Positions 31,797 to 39,473 of a stretch of 42,388 nt of DNA are shown piece after piece (position 1 is the stretch's first letter; each line of letters starts with the position of its first letter). A program made the translations under genes and the position numbers. The stretch is from contig NZ_JAKFHA010000002.1 of NCBI RefSeq assembly GCF_021502675.1, forward strand, positions 1-42,388. The letters are read 5' to 3'. Source of the DNA: Yinghuangia soli (GTDB lineage: Bacteria; Actinomycetota; Actinomycetes; Streptomycetales; Streptomycetaceae). The notes below the pieces were generated by a model. It had not been told where the DNA came from. It did not search any database and saw only the letters and a program-made list of their open reading frames with translations.

Positions 31797-32645
31797 ATGC
31801 GATTCGATGCGATCGTGGCGGCCGGCGGCGCGGCGCGGCGCCTGGGCGGCCGCGACAAGCCCGCGCTGCTGGTCGGCGGGCGCACGCTGCTGGACCGCGC
31901 GGTCGAGGCCTGCGCGGGAGCGGAGCGCGTGGTCGTGGTCGGACCGCGGCGGCGCACCGCGCAGCCGGTGCACTGGGTCCGCGAAGACCCGCCCGGCGGC
32001 GGACCGGTCGCGGCGCTGGCCGCCGGCCTGGCTGCCGTGGAGGCCCCGGTCGTGCTGGTGCTCGCCGCCGATCTGCCGTTCGTCACCGCCTCGGTGACGG
32101 ACCGCCTGCTCGCCGCGCTGACCGGCGGAAACGATCCGGCGGACGGCGTGCTGCTGGTGGACGCGGACGGCCGCGACCAGCCGCTGCTGGCCGCGTACCG
32201 CACCGAGGCCCTCCGCTCCGCGCTCGCCGGACTCGGCGATCCGCACGGCGCGGCCCTGCGGGCCCTGCTCGCGCCGCTCGCGCTGCGGCGCCTGCCGGAC
32301 ACCTCGGACGCGGCGTTCGATTGCGACACCTGGCCTCAAGTACGTGCGGCCAGACACCGTTCCGGGAGTATGGAAACCGTGCTGGACGACTGGATCGAGG
32401 CCGTGAAGGCCGAACTGGGTGTGGACCTCGACGTCGACGTCGCAGGGCTGCTCGACATGACCAAGGTGGCGGCGCACAACGTCGTGCGCCCGGCCGCCCC
32501 GCTGACCGCGTTCCTGGTCGGCTACGCCGCGGCCCAGGCGGGCGGCGGCGCGGCGGCGGTCGCGGACGCACTGCGCCGCGCCGAGGCATTGGCCGCGGCG
32601 TACGAACGCCCCGCCGACGACAGCGCCGAGGGTGCCGGACCGTGA
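31797..32645 (+). CDS. mobA: Molybdenum cofactor guanylyltransferase MobA fused to DUF6457
   Basis: A 282-residue two-domain protein from the ATG at 31797, seven bases after the RNA methyltransferase stop. Residues 1-190 form a MobA-type nucleotidyltransferase. FDAIVAAGGAARRLGGRDKPAL carries the GTP-binding AGG-x5-GxxKP pattern. LVLAADLPFV holds the metal-binding Asp. GRDQPLLAAYR follows. It would attach GMP to molybdopterin. Residues 195-275 match DUF6457 (MLDDWIEAVKAEL-type start, VAAHNVVRPAAPLTAFLVGYAAA). The stop overlaps the moeA GTG (GTGA), which supports a cofactor role for the tail domain as well. The start region of DUF6457 contains an internal ATG (32370), so separate expression of the tail is possible. 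Confidence 0.88.
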   Translation: MRFDAIVAAGGAARRLGGRDKPALLVGGRTLLDRAVEACAGAERVVVVGPRRRTAQPVHWVREDPPGGGPVAALAAGLAAVEAPVVLVLAADLPFVTASVTDRLLAALTGGNDPADGVLLVDADGRDQPLLAAYRTEALRSALAGLGDPHGAALRALLAPLALRRLPDTSDAAFDCDTWPQVRAARHRSGSMETVLDDWIEAVKAELGVDLDVDVAGLLDMTKVAAHNVVRPAAPLTAFLVGYAAAQAGGGAAAVADALRRAEALAAAYERPADDSAEGAGP

Positions 32646-33814
32646 CCGCAGACCACCACGATCTTCCGTGGCCGGACGCCCGTGCCCGCGCCCGGGCCGC
32701 GGGGCGTCCGCTGCCCGCGGTCTCGCGCACGCTGCACCATGCGCGCGACCACGTCCTGGCCCGGCCGCTGACCGCGCTGACCGACCTGCCGCCGTTCGAC
32801 ACCTCGGCGATGGACGGCTGGGCGGTGGCCGGTCCGGGCCCGTGGCGGGTCCGCGGCCGGCTGCTGGCCGGCGACGACGGCACCGGGATTGGCCCGCTGC
32901 GGGACGGCGACGCGGTGCAGATCGCCACCGGCGCCCGGCTGCCGCACGGCGCGACCGGCGTGCTGCGCAGCGAGCGCAGCAAGGTCGACGACCGGATGCT
33001 GTTCGGCGACGTGCAGCAGGGCGGCGACATCCGCCCGCAGGGCCAGGAGTGCCGTACCGGCGACGAACTGCTGCCCGCGGGCACTGTGGTCACGCCGGGC
33101 GTCGCGGGCCTGGCCGCGGCCGCGGGCTACGACGAACTGGTCGTGGTGGACCGGCCGCGTGTCGAGGTCCTGGTGCTCGGCGACGAACTCCTCGACTCCG
33201 GGCCGCCGCGGGACGGCCGGGTGCGGGACGCGCTCGGCCCGCTGCTCACCCCGTGGCTGCGCATGCTGGGCGCCGACGTGCGCCGGGTGCGCCGGATCGG
33301 CGACGACCTGCCGGCGCTGCGCCGCGCGGTCGACGGCTCGCAGGCCGACGTGCTGATCACCACCGGCGGCACGGCCGGCGGGCCGGTCGACCACGTGCAC
33401 CCGCTGCTGCGCGACCTGCGCGCCGAACTCCTGGTGGACGGTGTCGCGGTGCGCCCCGGGCATCCGATGGTGCTCGCCCACCTGCCTGGCGACCGGCCGG
33501 GCAGCGGGCGGTTCCTGGTCGCCCTGCCGGGCAACCCGCTGGCCGCGGTGACCGGCATGCTCACGCTCGCGGTGCCGCTGCTGCGCCGGCTCTCCGGGCG
33601 TCCCGAACCCCGGCCGCGCCGGGTGCGGCTGGCCGCCGCGGTGACCGGGCATCCGCGCGACACCCGAATCGTGCCGCTGGTCGGCGATGCGCCGCTGCAC
33701 TTCTCCGGGCCGGCGATGCTGCGCGGGTTCGCGGTGGCCGACGCGATGGCGGTGGTGCCGCCGGGCGGACTGGGCGCCGGGGACCGTGCCGAGGTGCTGC
33801 AGGTGCCGCGATGA
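32642..33814 (+). CDS. moeA: Molybdopterin molybdenumtransferase MoeA
   Basis: A 390-residue enzyme that inserts molybdate into adenylylated molybdopterin. It starts at a GTG overlapping the mobA stop. FDTSAMDGWAV is the conserved N-terminal motif, and QIATGARLPHGATGV and the GDELLDSG segment are typical. DVLITTGGTAGGPVDHVHPLL is the MoeA variant of the TTGG active-site loop, and VALPGNPLAAVTGMLTL lies in the second half of the domain. The N terminus is shortened against E. coli MoeA, but the family core is complete. Its stop overlaps the K+ channel start (ATGA). The linker region is somewhat divergent, and I take it to be MoeA rather than a competence-induced CinA-like protein. Confidence 0.92.
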   Translation: MTADHHDLPWPDARARARAAGRPLPAVSRTLHHARDHVLARPLTALTDLPPFDTSAMDGWAVAGPGPWRVRGRLLAGDDGTGIGPLRDGDAVQIATGARLPHGATGVLRSERSKVDDRMLFGDVQQGGDIRPQGQECRTGDELLPAGTVVTPGVAGLAAAAGYDELVVVDRPRVEVLVLGDELLDSGPPRDGRVRDALGPLLTPWLRMLGADVRRVRRIGDDLPALRRAVDGSQADVLITTGGTAGGPVDHVHPLLRDLRAELLVDGVAVRPGHPMVLAHLPGDRPGSGRFLVALPGNPLAAVTGMLTLAVPLLRRLSGRPEPRPRRVRLAAAVTGHPRDTRIVPLVGDAPLHFSGPAMLRGFAVADAMAVVPPGGLGAGDRAEVLQVPR

Positions 33815-34965
33815 AGACCGTGCGCACGCCGGACGACCAGCCGTCCGACCGCCGCGGGCCGATGGGTGCGCTGGCCCGGCCGATGCCGGAGATAAAGCGC
33901 CGGCCGGTCGACGACTCGGTCGGTCCGGGCGCGGCCGCGATCAGCATCCCGCGCGACCGGCCGGGACCGCTCAAGCAGGTGCTGCGGCGCTTCGCGATGG
34001 CGCTGGGCGTGCTGTTCCTGACCGTCGTGATCGTCTACCTGGACCGGGCCGGCTACAAGGACAACACCGGCTCCGAGCTGTCGTTCCTGGATGCCGCCTA
34101 CTACGCGACCGTCACGCTCTCGACCACCGGCTACGGCGACATCGTCCCGGCCAGCGAGTCGGCCCGGCTGATCAACATCCTGGTCATCACCCCGCTGCGG
34201 GTGGTCTTCCTGATCATCTTGGTCGGCACCACCCTGGAAGTCCTCACCGAACGCACCCGGGAGCAGTGGCGGCTGTCCCGCTGGAGGTCCACGTTGCGAG
34301 ACCACACCGTCGTCGTCGGCTTCGGCACCACGGGCTACAGCGCGATCCACACGCTGCTCGCGCAAGGCGTGCCCAAGGAGCGGATCGTGGTGGTCGACCC
34401 CGACCCGGAGGCCGCGGCGTACGCCTCCGAGCAGGACGGCCTGGTGGTGGTCACCGGCGACGCGACCCGCACCGAGGTGCTGCGCCGCGCGGAGTTCGAG
34501 CGGGCCCGCAACCTGATCGTCTCGGTGAACCGCGACGACACCGCCGCGCTGGTCACCCTGACCGCGCGCCAGCTCAACCGCCGGGCGTGGATCGTGGTGG
34601 CGGTCCGCGAGGACGAGAACTCCCCGCTGATCCGGCAGAGCGGCGCCGACTCGGTGGTCACCACGGCGAGCGCGGCGGGCCGCCTGCTGGGCGTGTCGAT
34701 GCTCAGCCCGAACGTCGGCGAAGTGGTCGAGGACCTGCTGCACTACGGCGACGGCATGGACCTGATCGAGCGGCCGGTGGACAAGCGCGAGACGGGCAAG
34801 TCGCCGGCCGAGTGCCGCGACCTGGTCGTCGCGGTGGTGCGCGGGCACCGCATGCTGCGGCACGACGACCCGGAGGCGTCCAAGCTGGCGTCCGGGGACC
34901 GGCTGGTGGTCATCCGCAGCATCGGCCCGCCCGGCACTGCGGTGTCCCGGCCCGAGCACCATTAG
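33811..34965 (+). CDS. Two-helix potassium channel with TrkA-type NAD-binding domain
   Basis: A 384-residue channel from an ATG that overlaps the moeA stop. The N-terminal 50 residues are a basic cytoplasmic tail. The first membrane helix is about 61-78, a pore helix precedes the filter TTGYGD at 105-110, and the second membrane helix is about 120-142 (INILVITPLRVVFLIILVGTT in parts). The cytoplasmic RCK domain starts with HTVVVGFGTTGYSAI, a Rossmann GxGxxG, and binds NAD(H) or ions. A TrkA-C-like part ends the protein. It should conduct K+ with gating by ligand. Translational coupling to moeA is probably a matter of genome packing rather than function. Confidence 0.95.
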   Translation: MKTVRTPDDQPSDRRGPMGALARPMPEIKRRPVDDSVGPGAAAISIPRDRPGPLKQVLRRFAMALGVLFLTVVIVYLDRAGYKDNTGSELSFLDAAYYATVTLSTTGYGDIVPASESARLINILVITPLRVVFLIILVGTTLEVLTERTREQWRLSRWRSTLRDHTVVVGFGTTGYSAIHTLLAQGVPKERIVVVDPDPEAAAYASEQDGLVVVTGDATRTEVLRRAEFERARNLIVSVNRDDTAALVTLTARQLNRRAWIVVAVREDENSPLIRQSGADSVVTTASAAGRLLGVSMLSPNVGEVVEDLLHYGDGMDLIERPVDKRETGKSPAECRDLVVAVVRGHRMLRHDDPEASKLASGDRLVVIRSIGPPGTAVSRPEHH

Positions 34966-34989
34966 CAGCACCAGAAGGAGCGAGAACTC

Positions 34990-35976
34990 TTGTACGCGAT
35001 CACGATCGATTCCCCGGGCGGGCCCGAGGCGCTGCGCTGGACCGAGGTGCCGGACGAGGAGCCGGGCCCCGGCGAGGTGCTGGTCGAGGTGGCGGCCACC
35101 GCGGTGAACCGGGCGGACCTGATGCAGCGCCAGGGGTTCTATCCGCCGCCGCCGGGGGCTTCGGAGTACCCGGGGCTCGAGGCGTCCGGGCGGATCGCGA
35201 AGCTGGGTGCCGGGGTCGCGGGCTGGGCGGTCGGCGACGAGGTGTGCGCGCTGCTCGCGGGCGGCGGGTACGCGCAGTATGTGCGGGTGCCGGTGGGCCA
35301 GTTGATGCCGGTGCCGGACGGGGTGGACCTGGTCGAGGCGGCCGCGCTGCCCGAGGTGGCCGCCACGGTGTGGTCCAACGTGTTCATGGTGGCGCACCTG
35401 CGGCCCGGCGAGTCGTTCCTGGTGCACGGCGGCTCCAGCGGCATCGGCACGATGGCGATCCAGCTGGCCAAGGCGGTCGGGGCGCGCATCTTCACGACCG
35501 CGGGCAGCGCGGAGAAGTTGGCCCGGTGCCGCGAGTTGGGGGCGGACGTCGCGATCAATTACCGCGACGAGGACTTCGTGGCCCGCATCGCCGAGGAGAC
35601 CGGCGGGGCCGGGGTCGACGTGGTGCTGGACAACATGGGCGCCAAGTACCTGGCCCGCAACGTCGAGGCGCTCGCGGTGAACGGTCGGCTGGTGATCATC
35701 GGGCTGCAGGGCGGGCGCAAGGCCGAACTGGACCTGAACCAGCTGCTGGTCAAGCGGGCCGCGGTGGCGGCGACGTCGCTGCGCGGGCGGCCGCTCGCGG
35801 AGAAGTCGGCGATCGTCGCGGCGGTGCGCGAGCACGTGTGGCCGCTGATCGCGGCGGGCCGGGTGCGGCCGATCGTGGACCGCGTGCTGCCGGTCGCCGA
35901 GGCGGCCGAGGCGCACCGGATCCTGGAGGCGAGCACGCACATCGGCAAGATCGTCCTGGCGATGCCGAAGGAGTGA
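34990..35976 (+). CDS. NAD(P)H:quinone oxidoreductase, zinc-free medium-chain dehydrogenase
   Basis: A 328-residue MDR-family enzyme from a TTG start with AAGGAG about 9 bases upstream. GEVLVEVAATAVNRADLMQRQGFYPPP shows the N-terminal GroES-like fold with the quinone oxidoreductase RQG motif, and no structural zinc Cys set is present. The nucleotide-binding segment is FLVHGGSSGIGTMAIQLAKAVGA. It resembles PIG3/TP53I3-type quinone oxidoreductases. It would reduce a quinone with NADPH in the cytoplasm; the true substrate is unknown. It ends the run of plus-strand genes that began with the acyl-CoA synthetase and is followed by an A/T-rich promoter-like region. Confidence 0.93.
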   Translation: MYAITIDSPGGPEALRWTEVPDEEPGPGEVLVEVAATAVNRADLMQRQGFYPPPPGASEYPGLEASGRIAKLGAGVAGWAVGDEVCALLAGGGYAQYVRVPVGQLMPVPDGVDLVEAAALPEVAATVWSNVFMVAHLRPGESFLVHGGSSGIGTMAIQLAKAVGARIFTTAGSAEKLARCRELGADVAINYRDEDFVARIAEETGGAGVDVVLDNMGAKYLARNVEALAVNGRLVIIGLQGGRKAELDLNQLLVKRAAVAATSLRGRPLAEKSAIVAAVREHVWPLIAAGRVRPIVDRVLPVAEAAEAHRILEASTHIGKIVLAMPKE

Positions 35977-36092
35977 CAGAAAACGATCGCCGGTCGAATC
36001 CGAATGTCGGTTATTGAACGTATAGTCCGCTTTTCTTAGTGTTTGTCGCATCGCCGGAACGGTCCGGTGCGTGGACGCTGGGAAGGGTGGCC
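35977..36092 (+). promoter_or_regulatory. A/T-rich upstream region of the LPKTG protein gene
   Basis: This 116-base gap is much less GC-rich than its surroundings, notably 35975-36050. TATAGT at 36021-36026 is a candidate -10, without a clear -35. It would put the start of transcription some 60 bases before the GTG at 36093. Confidence 0.45.
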
Positions 36093-36845
36093 GTGGCCGA
36101 GCGGAAGCGGATCCGGGGCGTCGCGGCCTGCCTCATGCTGACCTCGCTGGTGCTGCCGGCCCGGCCGGCCCAGGCGGTCCCGGTGCCGGCCGCCTCGACC
36201 GGGCCGGCCCAGGCCGGACCGGCCGAGCAGCCGGGCCCGCCGGCGCCGTCCGCCGGGCCGTCGCTCGGCATCGCGCCGCGTGCCGGGCTGCCGGGGCTGC
36301 GCCCCGATCCGGACCTGCACCCGTCGACCGCCCCGGGCGGCGCGGCGGCGGAGCACGGGCACGGGGTCCCGGGCCGGTCGGGCGCCGCGCAGCCGTCCCG
36401 CGAGGAGCGCGACGCGCTGCTGGCCCGGCTCGCGCCGTACGGTGTCCGCCCGGTGCTCGACGAGGCGGGCGCGCCGGCCCTCACCGCGGACCGCGAACTC
36501 GTGCTGGCCGGCGGCCCGGAGGCCCTGGCGGCGATGCAGGCCGCGGGCGTCGAGCTCGCGCCGGGTCCGCGCGCGGGCGTGAGCGCGGTGCGCTCCGGGG
36601 AGCGCATCGTCGGGTGGTACGTCCTGGACGATCCGGTTGCTCCTGCGCCGCCCAGCGCGCCGCCGAACGTGCCGCCTGTGCCGTCCGGGGTGCCCGGTCC
36701 GGTCCCGGCCCAACCGCCGGCCGCGCCCGTGCTCCCGAAGACCGGCCCGTCCGGCACCTTCCCGTTGGCGGCGTCCGGCGCGGTGCTGCTGGCCGCGGGT
36801 GCGGTGTTCGTCCGCATCGCGGCGCGGCGGCGGGCGCGCGGCTGA
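36093..36845 (+). CDS. LPKTG-anchored secreted cell-surface protein
   Basis: A 250-residue protein. I chose the GTG at 36093 because GGAAGG lies 6 bases upstream and a signal peptide follows at once (MAERKRIRGVAACLMLTSLV, then LPARPAQA with a likely signal peptidase site). A Pro/Ala/Gly-rich part (about 30-100) precedes a compact region (REERDALLARLAPYGVRPVL onward, to about 175) with a repeated LAG/Ala-Glu helix character that I do not recognise. A Pro-rich stalk leads to LPKTG at 214-218, then a hydrophobic segment and the charged tail RRRARG. This is a complete sortase signal. Wall anchoring is therefore expected. Confidence 0.85.
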   Translation: MAERKRIRGVAACLMLTSLVLPARPAQAVPVPAASTGPAQAGPAEQPGPPAPSAGPSLGIAPRAGLPGLRPDPDLHPSTAPGGAAAEHGHGVPGRSGAAQPSREERDALLARLAPYGVRPVLDEAGAPALTADRELVLAGGPEALAAMQAAGVELAPGPRAGVSAVRSGERIVGWYVLDDPVAPAPPSAPPNVPPVPSGVPGPVPAQPPAAPVLPKTGPSGTFPLAASGAVLLAAGAVFVRIAARRRARG

Positions 36846-37235
36846 CCCTCGCGGCGTTCCTGCGGCCGGACTTCGCACAACCGGGCGGCGCGGATCCCGA
36901 ACCGGAACGAACCATCCCGGATCGAACCGGTGCGCCCGCGGATCCGTGTCACCGTCATGTCGCGGTCCGTCCGCGGACGGGCACCACTGCCGGCCTCCGC
37001 GCGGTGGCGTCTGGTGCAACTCCCGAGAACAGTGCAGTCTCATCAGTGGCCTTGCGCCCGACGAGCGTCGGCAAGGCGGACACATCGGAGACGGCGGCAC
37101 CGGATTCGCGATAGTTTCCGGCAGTGCCGCCTCGATCCCGGCCAGTGGCCGGGAACCGACGGAGAGGCCCCTCCGGGCCGGATCCCCGGCCGGACGGGGA
37201 GTGTGGACCCCCGTCGAGCGGGGAAGGGAGGCCGG
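36846..37235 (+). other. Non-coding gap between two envelope protein genes
   Basis: In these 390 bases no open frame has a plausible start and protein. The frame of the downstream gene is open through much of it but gives a low-complexity Arg/Pro product. Its use is unlikely because GGGAAGGGAGG sits just before the GTG at 37236. Repeated CGGATC and CCGGATC words are present. I see no terminator hairpin with a T tract. Confidence 0.4.
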
Positions 37236-38006
37236 GTGCGCAGAGTACGCGACCTCATCCGGCGTGTTCCGGTCGGCCCGGTGGCGATCGCCCTTGTCAT
37301 GGTCGGCGTGCTGGTCCTGGTGAACCTCTACGGCAGCAAGGGCGCGCAGGACCGCGCCGCCCCGTCCCAGCCGGTCGGCATACCCCCGCAACTGCCCGCC
37401 GAGGAGCACCCGGTGCCCTCGACCCCGGCCGCCACGGAACCGCCGGCCGCGACGCCGCCGAGCGGCGTGGAGACCTCGATGCCCGCCCCGGGCGCACCGC
37501 GCGGCAACCCGGTGCCGTCCACGCCCCGGCCCACCGCCGCGGCCACCGCGGGAGCGGCGCCGCCGGCCGCGCCCCTTCCCACCGCGACGACCAAGAAGGA
37601 CGCCGGCGCGCAGGGCGTGCAGGGCGAATCCACCGGCGGGCAGGGCGGCAGCGGTTCGTCGGGCCGCTTCAAGGTCGTCGAAGTGGTGCTCAGCAGCGAC
37701 CACGGGCCCGGCTCGTACGTCCGCTGCAACGACCGCGAGGAAGTGGTGCTCGCCGCGACCATCAAGGTGGACGGCGGCGAGGGCGACATCGTCTACCAGT
37801 GGTTCTTCGAGCAGACGAAGTCGTGGCCGCCGGACCAGCTGCACTTCACCGGCACCGGGAAGCGCCAGCAGAGCCTGACGATCCCGTACAAGATCCCGCT
37901 CAAGTACAGCGGCTACCGGATCAAGGGCACCGTGCAGCTGCGCATCCTGCAGCCCGCGGTCAACGCCCAGACCCAGAAGATCACCATCGACGTGATCTGC
38001 GCCTGA
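37236..38006 (+). CDS. Membrane-anchored extracytoplasmic protein of unknown function
   Basis: A 256-residue protein from a GTG with GGGAAGGGAG upstream. After a basic N terminus (MRRVRDLIRR) a single membrane segment follows (about 15-30, VAIALVMVGVLVLVNLY). A long Pro/Ala/Thr/Ser-rich stalk (about 35-135) leads to a C-terminal domain of about 110 residues starting FKVVEVVLSSDHGPGSYVRC. Its alternating polar and hydrophobic strands, for example IVYQWFFEQTKSWPPDQLHF and IKGTVQLRILQPAV, suggest a beta sandwich. Two Cys residues, in YVRCND and the extreme C-terminal VICA, may form a disulfide. I do not recognise the family. A wall-spanning stalk with an outer domain fits the envelope theme of this part. 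Confidence 0.75.
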   Translation: MRRVRDLIRRVPVGPVAIALVMVGVLVLVNLYGSKGAQDRAAPSQPVGIPPQLPAEEHPVPSTPAATEPPAATPPSGVETSMPAPGAPRGNPVPSTPRPTAAATAGAAPPAAPLPTATTKKDAGAQGVQGESTGGQGGSGSSGRFKVVEVVLSSDHGPGSYVRCNDREEVVLAATIKVDGGEGDIVYQWFFEQTKSWPPDQLHFTGTGKRQQSLTIPYKIPLKYSGYRIKGTVQLRILQPAVNAQTQKITIDVICA

Positions 38007-38070
38007 CCGCTCGCGCGGGTTCACAGGTCGCCTCTTCGGCACCACCTCCTGGCCGGATCGCGTGGCCCTC

Positions 38071-38108
38071 TTGTGGAATCGAGCATACTCGGTATACATA
38101 CTCAGTAT
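38071..38108 (+). promoter_or_regulatory. PadR promoter with tandem PadR boxes overlapping the start codon
   Basis: ATACTCGGTAT (38085-38095) and ATACTCAGTAT (38098-38108) are two PadR-type palindromes, 13 bases apart centre to centre. The second ends in the ATG of padR. TTGTGG (38071-38076) and TATACA (38093-38098), spacer 16, form a candidate promoter whose start point falls beside the ATG. No ribosome site is present, so the mRNA is probably leaderless and repressed by its own product. Confidence 0.75.
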
Positions 38109-38748
38109 GTCTATCAAGCACGGGCTGCTCGCGCTGCTCGACCAGGGGCCCCGCTACGGCTACCAGCTCAGAGCCGAGTTCGAGTCCCGGACCGGATCGA
38201 CCTGGCCGCTGAACGTCGGCCAGGTGTACACGACGCTGGGCCGCCTGGACCGCGACGGGCTCGTGGTGCCGGACGGCGAGGACGGCGAAGGGCACGTCTT
38301 CTACAAGATCACCGACGAGGGCCGCCGCGAACTGCGCGAGTGGTTCGACGAGCCGGTCTCGCGGGCCGGCCGGCCGCGCGACGAACTCGCCATCAAGCTG
38401 GCCATGGCGGTCACCGTGCCCGGGGTGGATGTCGCCGCGGTCGTGCAGAGCCAGCGCGCCCACACCCTGCGCGCCCTGCAGGACTACACCCGCCTCAAGG
38501 CGCGCGCCGCCGAGGACGACCTGGCCTGGCAACTCGTCCTGGAGAGCCTGGTGTTCCAGGCCGAGGCCGAGGTCCGCTGGCTGGACCACTGCGAATCCCG
38601 GCTGGCCCGGCGCGACCTGGTCGCCCCCGCCCCCGCGCCGCTGCCCGCGGACGCCGGCGGCGGCGCCGTGCCGCCGGACACCGACGACGAACGATCCGAC
38701 GACCGTGCCGCACCGCGGCGCGGCCGCATCCGACGGGGGAACCGATGA
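38107..38748 (+). CDS. PadR family transcriptional regulator
   Basis: A 213-residue regulator. The N-terminal PadR winged helix (MSIKHGLLALLDQGPRYGYQ, then LNVGQVYTTLGRLDRDGLV and FYKITDEGRREL) covers residues 1-80. A helical C-terminal domain, residues 85-175, forms the dimer, and an Asp/Arg-rich tail ends the protein. Tandem ATACT-type palindromes cover its promoter and start codon. Its stop overlaps the start of the ABC ATPase gene (ATGA), so it should repress its own operon and with it the transporter, releasing in response to a compound that the transporter may expel or sense. Such PadR-ABC pairs commonly answer antibiotics or peptides. Confidence 0.94.
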   Translation: MSIKHGLLALLDQGPRYGYQLRAEFESRTGSTWPLNVGQVYTTLGRLDRDGLVVPDGEDGEGHVFYKITDEGRRELREWFDEPVSRAGRPRDELAIKLAMAVTVPGVDVAAVVQSQRAHTLRALQDYTRLKARAAEDDLAWQLVLESLVFQAEAEVRWLDHCESRLARRDLVAPAPAPLPADAGGGAVPPDTDDERSDDRAAPRRGRIRRGNR

Positions 38749-39473
38749 ACGCACCCGTGCTGGAACTGCGCGGACTGGGAAGGACGTACGGCACCGGCGC
38801 GGCCCAGGTGCAGAGCCTGATCGGCGTCGACCTGACCGTCGACGCCGGCGAACTCCTGGCCGTCATGGGCCCGTCCGGCTCCGGCAAGTCCACCCTGCTC
38901 ATGCTGGCCGGCGGACTCGACACCCCGACCACCGGCATGGTCCTGGTGGAGGGCAAGGAGATCACCGGCCTGCCGCGCCGCAAGCAGGCCGCACTGCGCC
39001 GCCGCAGCGTCGGCTACGTCTTCCAGGACCTCAACCTCATCCCCGCGCTCACCGCCGCGGAGAACGTCGCGCTGCCGCTCGAACTCGACGGCACCTCGGT
39101 GCGCAAGGCGCGTACCGCCGCGCACGCCGCGCTGGAGGAGGTCGGCGTACGGCAGCTCGCCGACCGGTTCCCCGACGAGATGTCCGGCGGTCAGCAGCAG
39201 CGCGTCGCGATCGCCCGCGCGCTGGTCGGCGACCGGCGCCTGGTGCTGGCCGACGAACCGACCGGCGCGCTCGACTCGGCGACCGGCGAGGCGGTGCTGC
39301 GCGTGCTGCGGGCCCGCTGCGATGCGGGCGCGGCCGCGGTCCTCGTCACCCACGAGGCCCGGCACGCCGCCTGGGCGGACCGCATCGTCTTCATCCGCGA
39401 CGGCCGCCTGGTCGACGACACCGGCCGCCAGGAGGGCGCCGAGTCGCTGCTGGCCGCGGAAGGCACCCGATGA
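38745..39473 (+). CDS. ABC transporter ATP-binding protein (LolD/MacB-like)
   Basis: A 242-residue nucleotide-binding subunit from an ATG overlapping the padR stop. Walker A is GPSGSGKST (about residues 45-53). VFQDLNLIPALTAAENVALPLEL is the Q loop and following segment. DEMSGGQQQRVAIARAL holds the ABC signature, and LVLADEPTGALDSATGEAVL the Walker B and D loop. VLVTHEARHAA has the switch His. The sequence belongs to the MacB/LolD/FtsE-like group that works with FtsX-fold permeases, and the next gene is such a permease. Stop and start overlap (ATGA), so the two should be made together. It energises either export or mechanotransmission. Confidence 0.96.
   Translation: MNAPVLELRGLGRTYGTGAAQVQSLIGVDLTVDAGELLAVMGPSGSGKSTLLMLAGGLDTPTTGMVLVEGKEITGLPRRKQAALRRRSVGYVFQDLNLIPALTAAENVALPLELDGTSVRKARTAAHAALEEVGVRQLADRFPDEMSGGQQQRVAIARALVGDRRLVLADEPTGALDSATGEAVLRVLRARCDAGAAAVLVTHEARHAAWADRIVFIRDGRLVDDTGRQEGAESLLAAEGTR

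Noticed and set aside
33127-36051. 974-residue open frame on the minus strand
   Set aside because: It is antisense to moeA, the K+ channel and the quinone oxidoreductase, all with clear motifs. Its protein is low-complexity Arg/His/Val, as expected for a shadow frame in GC-rich DNA.
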